Shown here one piece after another: positions 1 through 8,744 of a DNA stretch of 64,000 nucleotides (its first letter is position 1; every line of letters begins with the position of its first letter). The stretch is from DATCHW01 sp963806045 (lineage in GTDB: Bacteria; Bacteroidota; Ignavibacteria; Tepidaquicellales; Tepidaquicellaceae): positions 372,001-436,000 of the forward strand of contig CAWDWP010000001.1 of the NCBI GenBank assembly GCA_963806045.1, written 5' to 3'. A program made the translations under genes and the position numbers. The notes under the pieces were generated by a model that ran no database searches, was not told the origin of the DNA, and worked only from the letters and a program-made list of their open reading frames with translations.

Positions 1-1243
1 TGGTTTCGGGGAAAGTCCATATCCACATCCCGGTTAGTAACGCAAACAAAGCAGCAATCGATATCCCCCCGCCAAGTCCGTAATTGACAGCTATCATTGC
101 GATAACAACAGGCGTGAAAAACTGAATTCCCCGTGCAAGATTGAATGCTGTTCCCATCGCAGTGCCTCGTATTTTAGTGGGGAATAATTCCGAAAACAAT
201 GGTCCATATCCTCCGAACATTCCTGTACCGAAACCAACGAGAAACATACAGGCGAGAATCAGTATATTATAAACAATGATTACATCCCAAAGGACTGTAA
301 TTAATATAAGTCCTGCCGCCATCAGGACTGAATATATTGAATATGCGGGTCTTCTTCCAAGTTTGTCGGCAACAAAGCCAAACGTGAAATATCCCAGGAA
401 CCCGCCTGACTGGGTTACGAGTATAAATAAAGCGGACTTTGCCATTGTGAATTGCCTTTGCTCGTGAAGATATCCCGGCATCCAGGAATATGTAAACCAG
501 TAAGCAGACATATCAAAAATCGCAAGTACCAGTGCGAGTATAAAATATTTTCTATGCTCTTTTGAAAACAAAGATAAAAATTTATTGCTTCGTTCTTTTA
601 TTAATTCTTCTTTCGACAGTAATCCATCTTCAACAAGTTTTTGTCTTTCTTCCCAAATATCTGATTCCGGCAGGTGTTTTCTGATGACCATTACAAGAAT
701 GGCAGGCAAAATTGAAACAAAAAAGCAGAGTCTCCATCCGATTTCAGGGGCTATATAACCGCCAACAATCGACGCAAGTGCTATGCCTATCGGCGCCCCT
801 GTCTGCATAAACGCACCGTACCTTCCGCGCATCTTCGGCGGAAACGTTTCTCCTATATATGTTTGTCCCGTGCCCCATTCGCCTCCGACACCCAGACCGG
901 TTATAATTCTGAAAACCAAAAGCATAAACACACTCCCCGAAAATCCGCTTAAAAAAGTTCCGATACTGTATGTTAAAATTGTCCACTGCAAAACTTTCTT
1001 TCTGCCGTATTTATCGGAAAGATATCCGAATATCACACCTCCGATTGCAGTAGCGGCAAGGCTCGCACCAAGAATGAATGAAACCTCAACATCCGAAAAA
1101 CCTAATTCCTTTTTAATAGGAATCATTAGAAATGTATAAAGTATTAAGTCATAAAAATCAAACACCCATCCTGCCCAGCTTAAAAACAGAATTTTATAAT
1201 GTTTCGATGTTGGCTTTTCGTACTCACTTAAAAACTTTCCCAT
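1..1243 (-). CDS. MFS transporter, C-terminus cut by window edge
   Basis: Reading from an ATG at 1243, an open frame of about 414 codons runs off the left edge. It is a 12-helix major facilitator family carrier. The loop between helices 2 and 3 carries the family motif (GYLSDKYGRKK, near residue 70), repeated after helix 8 in the second half (ADKLGRRPAY). A GGEWGTG segment follows helix 4, as in metabolite:H+ symporters of the sugar/aromatic acid/lactate groups. The N-terminus (WAGWVFDFYDLILY) also fits these. The substrate cannot be told from sequence alone. It is the last gene of a minus-strand run, 23 bp after the K+ channel gene, so co-transcription is possible. The frame is intact throughout. 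Confidence 0.88.
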   Translation of the reverse strand, partial: MGKFLSEYEKPTSKHYKILFLSWAGWVFDFYDLILYTFLMIPIKKELGFSDVEVSFILGASLAATAIGGVIFGYLSDKYGRKKVLQWTILTYSIGTFLSGFSGSVFMLLVFRIITGLGVGGEWGTGQTYIGETFPPKMRGRYGAFMQTGAPIGIALASIVGGYIAPEIGWRLCFFVSILPAILVMVIRKHLPESDIWEERQKLVEDGLLSKEELIKERSNKFLSLFSKEHRKYFILALVLAIFDMSAYWFTYSWMPGYLHEQRQFTMAKSALFILVTQSGGFLGYFTFGFVADKLGRRPAYSIYSVLMAAGLILITVLWDVIIVYNILILACMFLVGFGTGMFGGYGPLFSELFPTKIRGTAMGTAFNLARGIQFFTPVVIAMIAVNYGLGGGISIAALFALLTGMWIWTFPET

Positions 1244-1266
1244 ACAGTTTTCAAGATTGATTTAAT

Positions 1267-2253
1267 TTATGAAAAATTTCCAGCTGTTGGTGTGTTTAAT
1301 TCGGCTCGGTCGTAATCATTAATTCTATCGAGTTTGACCCTCATTTTTCCGGATTTAGAACGGTCATATATCTTTGTAAATTTTGCTCCCCATATAATGT
1401 CCGGGAATCTATAAGAATATAAAGATTGAACAATTTGTGCATAGGCAGTATCAAAGCCTTTCAGAAGAATCAGGAATTCTGCATCAATTCTCTCAAGATC
1501 TTCCTTTACTAAACCAAATAACGGGCTGTTTTCATTAATGATATGATTCACAGTCCAGGTAGATGCAAAGAAGCTTATCTTGCTGTATTCAAGTTCAAGG
1601 TTAAAGAACTGTCGTTTGAGATTACCGTTAATGTTTTCGATAATGGTGAAAATTACGGTTACTTCAACTTCAATCATCTCATGTTTCATTCTCTGGTTTG
1701 CCACACGGAACTGTAGAGCATTTAAATTCTTGAAAGGTGCAATCAGTGCATTTTCGCTGTATAAAATTTTTGCGACCGGTTTTGAAAATCTCCCGTACAA
1801 CAAACCCGTTGCAAACGCAAGCGATAACAATCCGACCAGTGATTCAATTGATGATATAATATTATGAATTATTCCGGCTGGAGCCATGGTTCCATAGCCG
1901 ACAGTAGTGAAAGTCTGTGTACTGAAAAAGAAAGTAAACAAAAATTTTTCAAAGAAACCTTTATCAGGCAATCCGTGAATGCCATCAATACCCGCAAGCA
2001 AATAAAGAAAAGTGAAAAATAAATTAATCATTGTATAAAGAAGAATTATGTACCCGCAGAATTTCAGCCAGGACATGTTAATGAAGAAGTGGAAAAAGCC
2101 AAATGATTCCGAGAAAGGAATTCCCGTCCTTTTTACATTAAATGTTCCATCCTTATTTATAATGCCCTCTGAAACATCTGTGAGATTAGCACCAAAGCCC
2201 AGTTCGTTCATCTCTGCCCGGTTTTTTAATCTTTCTATAGTTTTCTTTAACAA
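1267..2253 (-). CDS. Inward-rectifier (KirBac-type) potassium channel
   Basis: A 328-residue protein with two transmembrane helices (about 60-88 and 133-155) flanking a pore loop with the K+ selectivity filter TVGYG at residues 117-121. Just after the second helix it has TGLLYGRFSKP, and then FRVANQR, both hallmarks of the cytoplasmic IRK/Kir domain, which fills the remaining 170 residues as an immunoglobulin-like sandwich. Length and order match bacterial KirBac channels. It should form an inner-membrane homotetramer conducting K+, with gating by cytoplasmic ligands; the ligand is unknown. The gene is separated from the upstream T9SS gene by a hairpin, so it probably has its own promoter in the AT-rich 2254-2320 stretch. 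Confidence 0.9.
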   Translation of the reverse strand: MLKKTIERLKNRAEMNELGFGANLTDVSEGIINKDGTFNVKRTGIPFSESFGFFHFFINMSWLKFCGYIILLYTMINLFFTFLYLLAGIDGIHGLPDKGFFEKFLFTFFFSTQTFTTVGYGTMAPAGIIHNIISSIESLVGLLSLAFATGLLYGRFSKPVAKILYSENALIAPFKNLNALQFRVANQRMKHEMIEVEVTVIFTIIENINGNLKRQFFNLELEYSKISFFASTWTVNHIINENSPLFGLVKEDLERIDAEFLILLKGFDTAYAQIVQSLYSYRFPDIIWGAKFTKIYDRSKSGKMRVKLDRINDYDRAELNTPTAGNFS

Positions 2254-2320
2254 TGCTTGTTATTAATTTTTTTACAATAAAAAGAAAATGTAAATTAATT
2301 TCAACTTAAAATTTTGAGAT

Positions 2321-2352
2321 AAAGATTCCATCTTTTTAAAAGATGGAATCTT
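2321..2352. terminator. Rho-independent type hairpin, 15-bp stem
   Basis: AAAGATTCCATCTTT at 2321-2335 is perfectly complementary to 2338-2352, and a T-run follows on the plus strand. It lies between the 3' end of the T9SS gene at 2454 and the 5' side of the K+ channel gene, so it probably ends transcription coming from the propeller gene on the minus strand. The T-run is weaker on that strand. Confidence 0.6.
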
Positions 2353-2390
2353 TTTATCTGCTATAACTATTATTCATATTTTATCAGCAT

Positions 2391-2443
2391 TCCTCCACAA
2401 AGAGAGGAGTCTACCCGGGCGAATTTTCAAGATTTCCGATAAA
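2391..2443 (-). repeat. 53-bp dispersed 3'-flank repeat, copy 1
   Basis: This stretch just after the stop of the propeller gene at 2454 is closely similar over 53 bp to 6286-6338, which lies in the same place after the DUF362 gene. Both run from TCCTCCACAAAG to TTTCCGATAAA. On the minus strand the end of each copy reads like the last codons of a T9SS tail (GG-L-I-K), so it may descend from an old gene end. Confidence 0.6.
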
Positions 2444-2453
2444 ATAGCTGTCG

Positions 2454-3755
2454 CTATTTTATCATCAGCATTTTTTTCGTCGCTATATAATTGCCCACTG
2501 TTAATTTATAAAAATAAACTCCGCTTGGCAGATTACTTCCATCGAATGTAGCTTCATATATCCCGGCATTTAATTTTTCATTTACAAGAGTTGTAATCTC
2601 TTTTCCCTTTATGTCATATACTATAATCTTGACGTTTGACATCTGACGTTTGACATCTGAGGAAATATCAAATTTTATCTTCGTCATCGGATTAAAGGGA
2701 TTCGGATAGTTCTGATACAAGTGAAATGTTGAAGGTATATCGTTATTAAGATTCGAAATGAAAACCGGACCGCCGCCGTTTGTAGTAGTTAAAATATTAA
2801 ACGCCGGGCCGTCTCCAACAGCCCATCCTTTGTTAGCATCAGTAAAATATATATCCCAGCACCAATTCATAGTCGGTGTTATTTGTATATTCCAGTTAAG
2901 ACCGCCGTTTGTGGTTTTCTGAATTGGCGGATTGTCACCTGCAACCCAGCCGGTATTTTCATTTAAAAAGAATGTCTGGTAAAGTTCATTACCGTTATGA
3001 TTCGCCTGCTGAGTCCAGGTTAAACCTCCATCTGTCGTTTTGCGGAGCAGGCCCATCCAGGGACTAAACTGAGTTCCCGTAATCCAGCCTGTATTTGCAT
3101 TTACAAAAAATATCGAACTGAGCCAGGTATTGGTAAATGAATTTGAAATACTCCAGTCACCGCCGCCATTAGTTGTTTTTATAACTATTTCATCTGTCGA
3201 ACCGTCTCCGACAGCCCAGCCGGTATTTGCATCAATAAAATAAAAATCTTCCACCCCGCTCGAATTAATCGGAAACATTTGAATCCAGTTATTTCCTCCA
3301 TTAGTTGTTCTGTATAACGGAGAAATTGCTAAACTTCGGGTCCATCCCCCCGCAAAACCTGTATTGGAGTTTAAAAATTGTACTGCCCTGAAACATATAT
3401 CATTAATTATTATATTGTCCCAGTTAATTCCTCCGTTCGTAGTTTTGAAAATTTTTCCTGCGGTGGTGGAAGAATATGTTCCTCCAACCGCAAACCCTGT
3501 TGTTTCACTTGTGAACCATACTGCGTCGAGTTCCATTCCGTTTAAATCGTGATGCTGTAAAATCCAGTTTATGCCACCGTTCGTAGTTTTCAATATGCTT
3601 TCATAATATCCTACAACATAAGCAATATTGGAATTAACAAAATAAACAGAATTTAATGATTCATTAATCGGGGTTACTTGTGAGTACCATTGGGGAAAAG
3701 CTCTCGATACGGATAATACAATTAAAAGAAATAAAATAGAAATTATTTTTTTCAT
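2454..3755 (-). CDS. YCF48/BNR-repeat secreted protein with T9SS tail
   Basis: A 433-residue protein with a signal peptide (about residues 1-21, ending near FPQW). About seven propeller blades follow, each carrying a TTNGG..W box with S-T/K-TTNGG spacing. The C-terminal T9SS sorting domain starts at the YQNYPNPFNP box (about residue 350) and ends in KKMLMIK. The propeller fold is that of YCF48/photosystem II stability factor-like and sortilin-like proteins. No enzymatic residues are visible, so it is probably a surface-attached or released binding protein. The sorting domain contains a perfect 2 x 14-bp DNA repeat (see 2631-2658). The family is common in Ignavibacteria; the specific role is unknown. 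Confidence 0.85.
   Translation of the reverse strand: MKKIISILFLLIVLSVSRAFPQWYSQVTPINESLNSVYFVNSNIAYVVGYYESILKTTNGGINWILQHHDLNGMELDAVWFTSETTGFAVGGTYSSTTAGKIFKTTNGGINWDNIIINDICFRAVQFLNSNTGFAGGWTRSLAISPLYRTTNGGNNWIQMFPINSSGVEDFYFIDANTGWAVGDGSTDEIVIKTTNGGGDWSISNSFTNTWLSSIFFVNANTGWITGTQFSPWMGLLRKTTDGGLTWTQQANHNGNELYQTFFLNENTGWVAGDNPPIQKTTNGGLNWNIQITPTMNWCWDIYFTDANKGWAVGDGPAFNILTTTNGGGPVFISNLNNDIPSTFHLYQNYPNPFNPMTKIKFDISSDVKRQMSNVKIIVYDIKGKEITTLVNEKLNAGIYEATFDGSNLPSGVYFYKLTVGNYIATKKMLMIK
2631..2658 (-). repeat. Heptamer-based tandem repeat inside T9SS tail
   Basis: GACGTTTGACATCT occurs twice in perfect tandem, made of alternating 7-mers GACGTTT/GACATCT. It encodes the VKRQMSNVK loop between the PNPFNP strand and the VYD strand of the sorting domain. 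Homologous loops at 3987, 6582, 8922 and 11068 carry related 7-mers. Confidence 0.8.
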
Positions 3756-3809
3756 AATTTTATTTTTTAAGTTTATATGATTTAAATTTAAAATGAATAA
3801 ATATCATTA

Positions 3810-6257
3810 TTATTTTAATAAAACTAATTTTCTCGTCTCCGAATATTTAACGGAAGTTAATTTATAAAAATATATTCCCGATGACAAATTATTTCCGTCG
3901 AAAGTGACTTCATAAGTCCCTGGCCGTAATAGTTCATTTACGAGGGTTGAAATTTCTTTCCCTAGTATGTCAAAAACTATTAGTCTTACGTCTAACGTTT
4001 TACGTTTTACCGCCCCTGGAATTTCAAACTTTATTTTCGTAATAGGATTAAAAGGATTTGGATAGTTCTGATATAACCGGTAATTTTCAGGTACCGGTGT
4101 ATTTAAATTTGTGATGCCGATGATATTTCCGGTGTATTCCCAGACTCCTCTGCCGTGAGTTGCTACACGCAGTTTATTTTGTCCAGTATTATAATCCAGA
4201 TGCATTGCAACAGTATTGGGTAAACCGCTTGCGAGCTCTGACCAGTGGTTGCCGTAATTACTTGAAATAAAAACACCAACGTCAGTTGCTGCAATCAATA
4301 TTCCTGTTGCACTGCCGGGATAGTAAAACATTCCGTCATTGACGGGACAGTCGGGTAGATTACCCGATACATCATTCCAGCTGCTTCCTCCGTCAACTGT
4401 TTTGTAAACATGTCCTCCGCTAAATCCGCTGAGAGTAATCAATACAATTTTAGAAGAGTCAGGGTGAATATTAATGCTTGTAATAATTCTTGAGGGCAAG
4501 CCATTTGTCTTGCTTGAAAATGTTAATCCGCCGTTCGTTGACCCGTAAATGTATTCATTTGCAGATGCATACATAACCAAAGGATTTGATCTTGATATTG
4601 ACAGTTCTCTTATTACCCCGGCTGTTCCGGATGAATATCCGAACCATGATTCACCGTTATTGGTGGATTTAAAAACTCTTTGCCGTGCAGTATAAAATAT
4701 TCCCGATGAATCCGGATGTGCAATAATCGGAGCAATCCAGGTCGGAGTTCCCGTAATTCCCGCGGTGTCGATGCTCCAGAACAAACCTCCGTCAAATGAC
4801 CTTCGTAAAAGATTATTCTGATTTTCAGTAATAATGTATCGCGAATCTTTTGGATTGAAACAAACATCACCTCCATCCCCTCCAAATATAAGAACATTCC
4901 AGTTTGGTGAACCCGTTGTTCTCTGAACACCATTATCCTGTGTTCCTCCTAATATATGTGCCGCGTTAGCAGGGTCTGAAGTCAGACGGTAAAACTGTGT
5001 AAGATTAAGGCTGTAATTAAGGTTGGTCCAGTTTGTTCCCCTGTTCGTGGAATACCAAACACCTCCGTCGTTTGCACATATCAGCTTGTCCGGGTCTGTC
5101 GGATGGAAATCCATATTATGATGATCTACGTGAACAGGACCTGCTGATGTATTGGTAATTTTTGAAAATACAGAACCGTTGGTAGTTCTCCATAAATCTA
5201 CAAGCCCGACATATGCATAATTTGCATCAAAGGGATTGACATACATATAAAAATCATACCAGCCCTGAGTTGTTCCGGTAAAGCTATCCTGTATCAGCGA
5301 AAAACTATTTCCGTAATCTGTGGATTTATAAACTTTGACACCCGTTCCCGAATAAGTGGAAGCATATAACACATTCGGGGAAGACTTACAAAGAGCGATG
5401 TGATTCCTTACTCCCGGAGAGAACGGAGTGGATTCAGTGAAAGTGTTGCCGCCGTCTGTTGAAATTCTGTATCCCGAGCCGTTACCTATAGAATATGCCA
5501 TGTTCCCATCCGGAGCAAAAATAATGTCGTCGCACCTGCCTGACAACACCCGGGTCCAGTTCTGTCCTGCGTCGGTGCTTTTGTATAAACCTGATGTCCC
5601 AAGCGCTGCAAAAAGGATATTTGAGTTTCCCGGTTTAATCACGAGCCGTGAGAAATAGGTCATTGAAGGAAGCCCGTTTGTAAAATTAACCCAATTGTCA
5701 CCACCATTCGTTGATTTAAGAATGCCTCTGCCGTAATATGAATATGTAAAATAAGTTGCTTCGCCTGTTCCGATATAAATTATTTCGGGATTAGAGTTAT
5801 CAATTGCAAGAGCCCCTGATGAAAGCGAGATTTCAAAATCTGTTTTCGGAATCCAGTTCTGACCCCCGTTCGTAGTTTTCCAGACTCCGCCGCAAGCAGC
5901 TCCCAGGTAAATAATGTTCGGATTCGTGGGATGAAATTTCACAGTTGCAACTCTTGAAGAGACATAACTGTAATATGTATTTATTCCGGGAGTCGGTCCT
6001 ATGCTAAACCAATTGTTGATTTTATTATAAAAACCGGAATTATTCCTGAGATTTATTTTATCCCTGTATGCTTTTCCATAAGCCCCTTCAGGTATATATG
6101 AGTTTGGATACATTCTCTGCTCATAGAACCATTTCTCTCGCTGGAATGAATTTCTTGATTTTACTTCATCCGGAGCTTTTTCATAAATGCTTCGTGTGTT
6201 CTGTGAATAAACACCGGTACAAATTAATAGATATATTAGAATAAATATTTTTTTCAT
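3810..6257 (-). CDS. Large sortilin/BNR-type propeller protein with T9SS tail
   Basis: An 815-residue protein with an N-terminal signal peptide (about 1-18, ...YSQ). Two beta-propellers follow, as in the VPS10/sortilin-like and xyloglucanase-like BNR proteins: blades start with GGVWKTTNGGQNW near residue 125 and repeat to about residue 700, including GGTQDNGVQ and HVDHHNMDFHP. The C-terminus has a T9SS sorting domain (YQNYPNPFNP, then ...KLVLLK). The carboxylates used by GH74 enzymes cannot be placed with confidence, so glycan cleavage is only possible. It should be exported through the Sec system and T9SS to the cell surface. A paralogue of the same two-propeller type lies at 10893-13450. 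Confidence 0.83.
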   Translation of the reverse strand: MKKIFILIYLLICTGVYSQNTRSIYEKAPDEVKSRNSFQREKWFYEQRMYPNSYIPEGAYGKAYRDKINLRNNSGFYNKINNWFSIGPTPGINTYYSYVSSRVATVKFHPTNPNIIYLGAACGGVWKTTNGGQNWIPKTDFEISLSSGALAIDNSNPEIIYIGTGEATYFTYSYYGRGILKSTNGGDNWVNFTNGLPSMTYFSRLVIKPGNSNILFAALGTSGLYKSTDAGQNWTRVLSGRCDDIIFAPDGNMAYSIGNGSGYRISTDGGNTFTESTPFSPGVRNHIALCKSSPNVLYASTYSGTGVKVYKSTDYGNSFSLIQDSFTGTTQGWYDFYMYVNPFDANYAYVGLVDLWRTTNGSVFSKITNTSAGPVHVDHHNMDFHPTDPDKLICANDGGVWYSTNRGTNWTNLNYSLNLTQFYRLTSDPANAAHILGGTQDNGVQRTTGSPNWNVLIFGGDGGDVCFNPKDSRYIITENQNNLLRRSFDGGLFWSIDTAGITGTPTWIAPIIAHPDSSGIFYTARQRVFKSTNNGESWFGYSSGTAGVIRELSISRSNPLVMYASANEYIYGSTNGGLTFSSKTNGLPSRIITSINIHPDSSKIVLITLSGFSGGHVYKTVDGGSSWNDVSGNLPDCPVNDGMFYYPGSATGILIAATDVGVFISSNYGNHWSELASGLPNTVAMHLDYNTGQNKLRVATHGRGVWEYTGNIIGITNLNTPVPENYRLYQNYPNPFNPITKIKFEIPGAVKRKTLDVRLIVFDILGKEISTLVNELLRPGTYEVTFDGNNLSSGIYFYKLTSVKYSETRKLVLLK
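3987..4014 (-). repeat. Degenerate heptamer repeat in T9SS tail
   Basis: Four 7-mers TACGTCT, AACGTTT, TACGTTT and TACCGCC lie in register at the sorting-domain loop encoding VKRKTLDVR. They are more diverged than in the gene at 2454 but at the same structural position. Confidence 0.6.
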
Positions 6258-6285
6258 TAATAAATTAAAATTATTTTATTAGTAC

Positions 6286-6338
6286 TCCTCCACAAAGACT
6301 GGAGCCCACCCTGGCGGATTTTCAAGATTTCCGATAAA
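6286..6338 (-). repeat. 53-bp dispersed 3'-flank repeat, copy 2
   Basis: Similar to 2391-2443 over its full length and likewise placed downstream of a T9SS-tailed gene on the minus strand. The spacer onward to the stop at 6405 also holds a small inverted repeat around TCCCGATAAACCGGGA. Confidence 0.55.
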
Positions 6339-6404
6339 GTGACTTTTTTCATTCTTTGAACTTTTAGTCCCGATAAACCGGGATTCCCGATAAAATAACT
6401 ATCA

Positions 6405-8168
6405 TCATTTTAACATTAACATCTTTTTAGTTTCAGTAAAAGTTCCTGTACTTAATTGATAAAAATAAACACCGCTTGGCAGATTACTTCCGTCGAATGT
6501 GACTTCATATGTACCGGGTTGAAGTTGTTCGTTTACAAGAGTTGTAATTTCTTTTCCTAGTACCTCGTAGACAATCAATTTTACGTTTGCCGTTTGCCGT
6601 TTCACATCTGACGGTAAGTCAAACTTAATTTTTGTCACCGGATTGAAAGGATTCGGATAATTCTGGTAAACTTTATAACTCGTGATAGTAATAGTATTAT
6701 TTCCTTCAACCGAAGTAAGGATATTTCTGTCATATACCGATATTTCCGTAGAATCTTTTGTACAGGGGCGGTTTGCAGAATCCCTCAGGTAATTTCGCCA
6801 GTTTGTTAGTGTGTTCCTGTATGTTCCGCCCGGATAATCAGGATTTGTTGCATTAGGACTGACTGCTATCGGAGTTAAAATAAATTTTGCCGCATACCAG
6901 GAAGAAGCAACCGGGTCAGTCGAAGCCACAAGCATATTTGTCCTTTGCACATAATTCAAATTACTTGGTCCCTGTCTTGTTGTCCAGGCTGCATCTATAA
7001 TGCTGAGCTTCGGAAATGTTACGTTCATTACTCTTGCAACGAGTGCGAACGTTCCCCAGAAGTAAGTATAATGCATAGGTGTCGAACCGCCATATCTTTG
7101 AGATGAATAAGCTGTCGTGAGCAGTCCAATCCAGTTTTTTACGGCTATAGTAGCACCCGCCATACTGTGTGCTTTCAAAACAGGAAAACTTATTATGCAT
7201 AGTTTCGAAGCATCATAAGCCGATGCAGCAGAATCCCAGACACCGTATCTCATCGATATGTATCGCAAGTCAGAAGGTGATTTAAATTTTGGATATGATA
7301 TTTTTGTAGAGCTTTCATAAACATACCCGTTAGTATAATTTCCCGAAGAATATTCATCCACTACAACACTCCAGAATGTTTGCCAGTCAAGTGCATGGAC
7401 TTTATAACCCTTTGAATGGAATGTATTAACAACATCTATAACTGACTGTGCGGTGTCTTCGGAATTATTGTCATTTTGATTAATTCCCGTTCCTATATCC
7501 TGCGTGTTATCGCATATAAGAATTTCACCTGTGAATCCATCAGGGTGATTTAATATTTTCCAGATAACTCCTTTAATTCTGTCTGAACTTGTAGTATTCC
7601 TGCTCGTCCATTGAAAATTACATTTCAATACAACTGCGTTATTTGCTCCGACAATTCCGTCCGGATGCAAGGCGGTTTTATAGAAATATATATTTTTTTT
7701 CTGCATCATCAATAGCATTGTGTCAATTGCAGGGTCTGAAAGATAAGCATTCGGGACGGTCGAATCTCCCACTGCAAGTGAGCCTGAAGTCGGTGGAATA
7801 TTATCCATTACAAAAACTTTCGATACCGGATTCTGCACTTCCCAGACCGGTAAGGACTGAATCTCGGTGTTGGTGTTTTCATATGCACGCTGGTCTCCGG
7901 GTAAGGCAATTGAAAACCATATCACTGCAGCGATTAAAAAACCTGATTTAGAAAAATTAATAAACTTCCCGAATATCAGGCTCCCTCCGATGAAAGTAAG
8001 AATTGCAATAACCCAGCTTGAAGCTAAAGGATATACTGCCTGCTGGCAGGGATAGGTCAGACGCTTGGGATTTGTTCCGCTTCTTAATACGAACCAGAGA
8101 AAAGCGAAAAAACCGATTATCCAGAAAGTCCAGCCGTAATCTTTAAGTTTATTCTTTTTGCTTTCCAT
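6405..8168 (-). CDS. DUF362-domain protein with N-terminal membrane helices and T9SS tail
   Basis: A 587-residue protein. It has two or three hydrophobic segments near the N-terminus (about 13-30, 48-70, 78-92) with no clear cleavable signal. A DUF362 domain follows (about 110-460), recognisable from GANNAVVLKCNFQW, the FPVLKAHSMAGATIAVKNW stretch and a late segment on DPVASSWYAAK. The C-terminus is a full T9SS sorting domain (YQNYPNPFNP...KKMLMLK). DUF362 proteins are of uncertain function, and some carry ferredoxin modules; none is seen here. It is 11 bp downstream of the small membrane protein gene at 8180-8707, probably in one operon. Membrane helices together with a T9SS tail are an odd combination. 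Confidence 0.78.
   Translation of the reverse strand: MESKKNKLKDYGWTFWIIGFFAFLWFVLRSGTNPKRLTYPCQQAVYPLASSWVIAILTFIGGSLIFGKFINFSKSGFLIAAVIWFSIALPGDQRAYENTNTEIQSLPVWEVQNPVSKVFVMDNIPPTSGSLAVGDSTVPNAYLSDPAIDTMLLMMQKKNIYFYKTALHPDGIVGANNAVVLKCNFQWTSRNTTSSDRIKGVIWKILNHPDGFTGEILICDNTQDIGTGINQNDNNSEDTAQSVIDVVNTFHSKGYKVHALDWQTFWSVVVDEYSSGNYTNGYVYESSTKISYPKFKSPSDLRYISMRYGVWDSAASAYDASKLCIISFPVLKAHSMAGATIAVKNWIGLLTTAYSSQRYGGSTPMHYTYFWGTFALVARVMNVTFPKLSIIDAAWTTRQGPSNLNYVQRTNMLVASTDPVASSWYAAKFILTPIAVSPNATNPDYPGGTYRNTLTNWRNYLRDSANRPCTKDSTEISVYDRNILTSVEGNNTITITSYKVYQNYPNPFNPVTKIKFDLPSDVKRQTANVKLIVYEVLGKEITTLVNEQLQPGTYEVTFDGSNLPSGVYFYQLSTGTFTETKKMLMLK
6582..6616 (-). repeat. Heptamer repeat in T9SS tail
   Basis: Five 7-mers in register: TACGTTT, GCCGTTT, GCCGTTT, CACATCT, GACGGTA. 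They encode the SDVKRQTANVK loop of the sorting domain. Confidence 0.7.
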
Positions 8169-8179
8169 AATTTTGATAG

Positions 8180-8707
8180 CTAAAATTTATAAACGCCGGG
8201 TTTATTTCTGTTCAAAATTATCGACACATAAATACTGAAAATTAATGAAGTAATTATTTGTATATATACCGGGGTTGAAATTAACTCTGAATTTATCAGC
8301 CCGTAGCTTATAAACAAATATTTAGCGATGTAATAGAACAGCTTACCTGCCGCAGTAGAAACAAGCATCACCAAAAATACACTTTTAAACTTCTTTGAAA
8401 ATTCATAGAACAGAAAAGAAAATAGTGACAGTTCCAGAGAAATCAAAACTGTTTTCAGGAAAACGGGATGAGCAGATATCAGGTGCGAAAACAACGGAAG
8501 ACTCAGTGCAAGAATAAAAGAATTTACTTTTGAAGAGTGCGCTATTGATAAGATCAGCATTAATCTCATTGGCTCAATTAAATACACAGGCAGGCTTAGC
8601 ATATGGGACAAAGCCGGTGTGAAGTAAATAAACACCAGTGCCAGCAAATCAATAACAGCAATTTTAATTGCAGGTCTGGACTGAGTGAAAGTAAAAGTGT
8701 TGTTCAT
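8180..8707 (-). CDS. Small multi-TM membrane protein, possibly ECF S-component-like
   Basis: A 175-residue, very hydrophobic protein with five or six predicted helices (about 17-35, 45-60, 65-80, 85-103, 108-128, 145-168). No catalytic or binding motif is visible. Size and topology resemble the substrate-binding S component of energy-coupling-factor transporters, but no ATPase or T component is in this window, so this is only a suggestion. It lies just upstream of the DUF362 gene (11 bp) on the same strand and is probably its operon partner. The start ATG at 8707 follows an AT-rich stretch. Confidence 0.6.
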   Translation of the reverse strand: MNNTFTFTQSRPAIKIAVIDLLALVFIYFTPALSHMLSLPVYLIEPMRLMLILSIAHSSKVNSFILALSLPLFSHLISAHPVFLKTVLISLELSLFSFLFYEFSKKFKSVFLVMLVSTAAGKLFYYIAKYLFISYGLINSELISTPVYIQIITSLIFSIYVSIILNRNKPGVYKF

Positions 8708-8744
8708 ATATATAATATAATGATTTGTATATAATTTACTGTAA

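Noticed and set aside
276..1139. Plus-strand open frames in the first 1.2 kb
   Set aside because: The minus strand carries a clear, motif-bearing transporter across the whole stretch. The plus-strand frames are its shadows.
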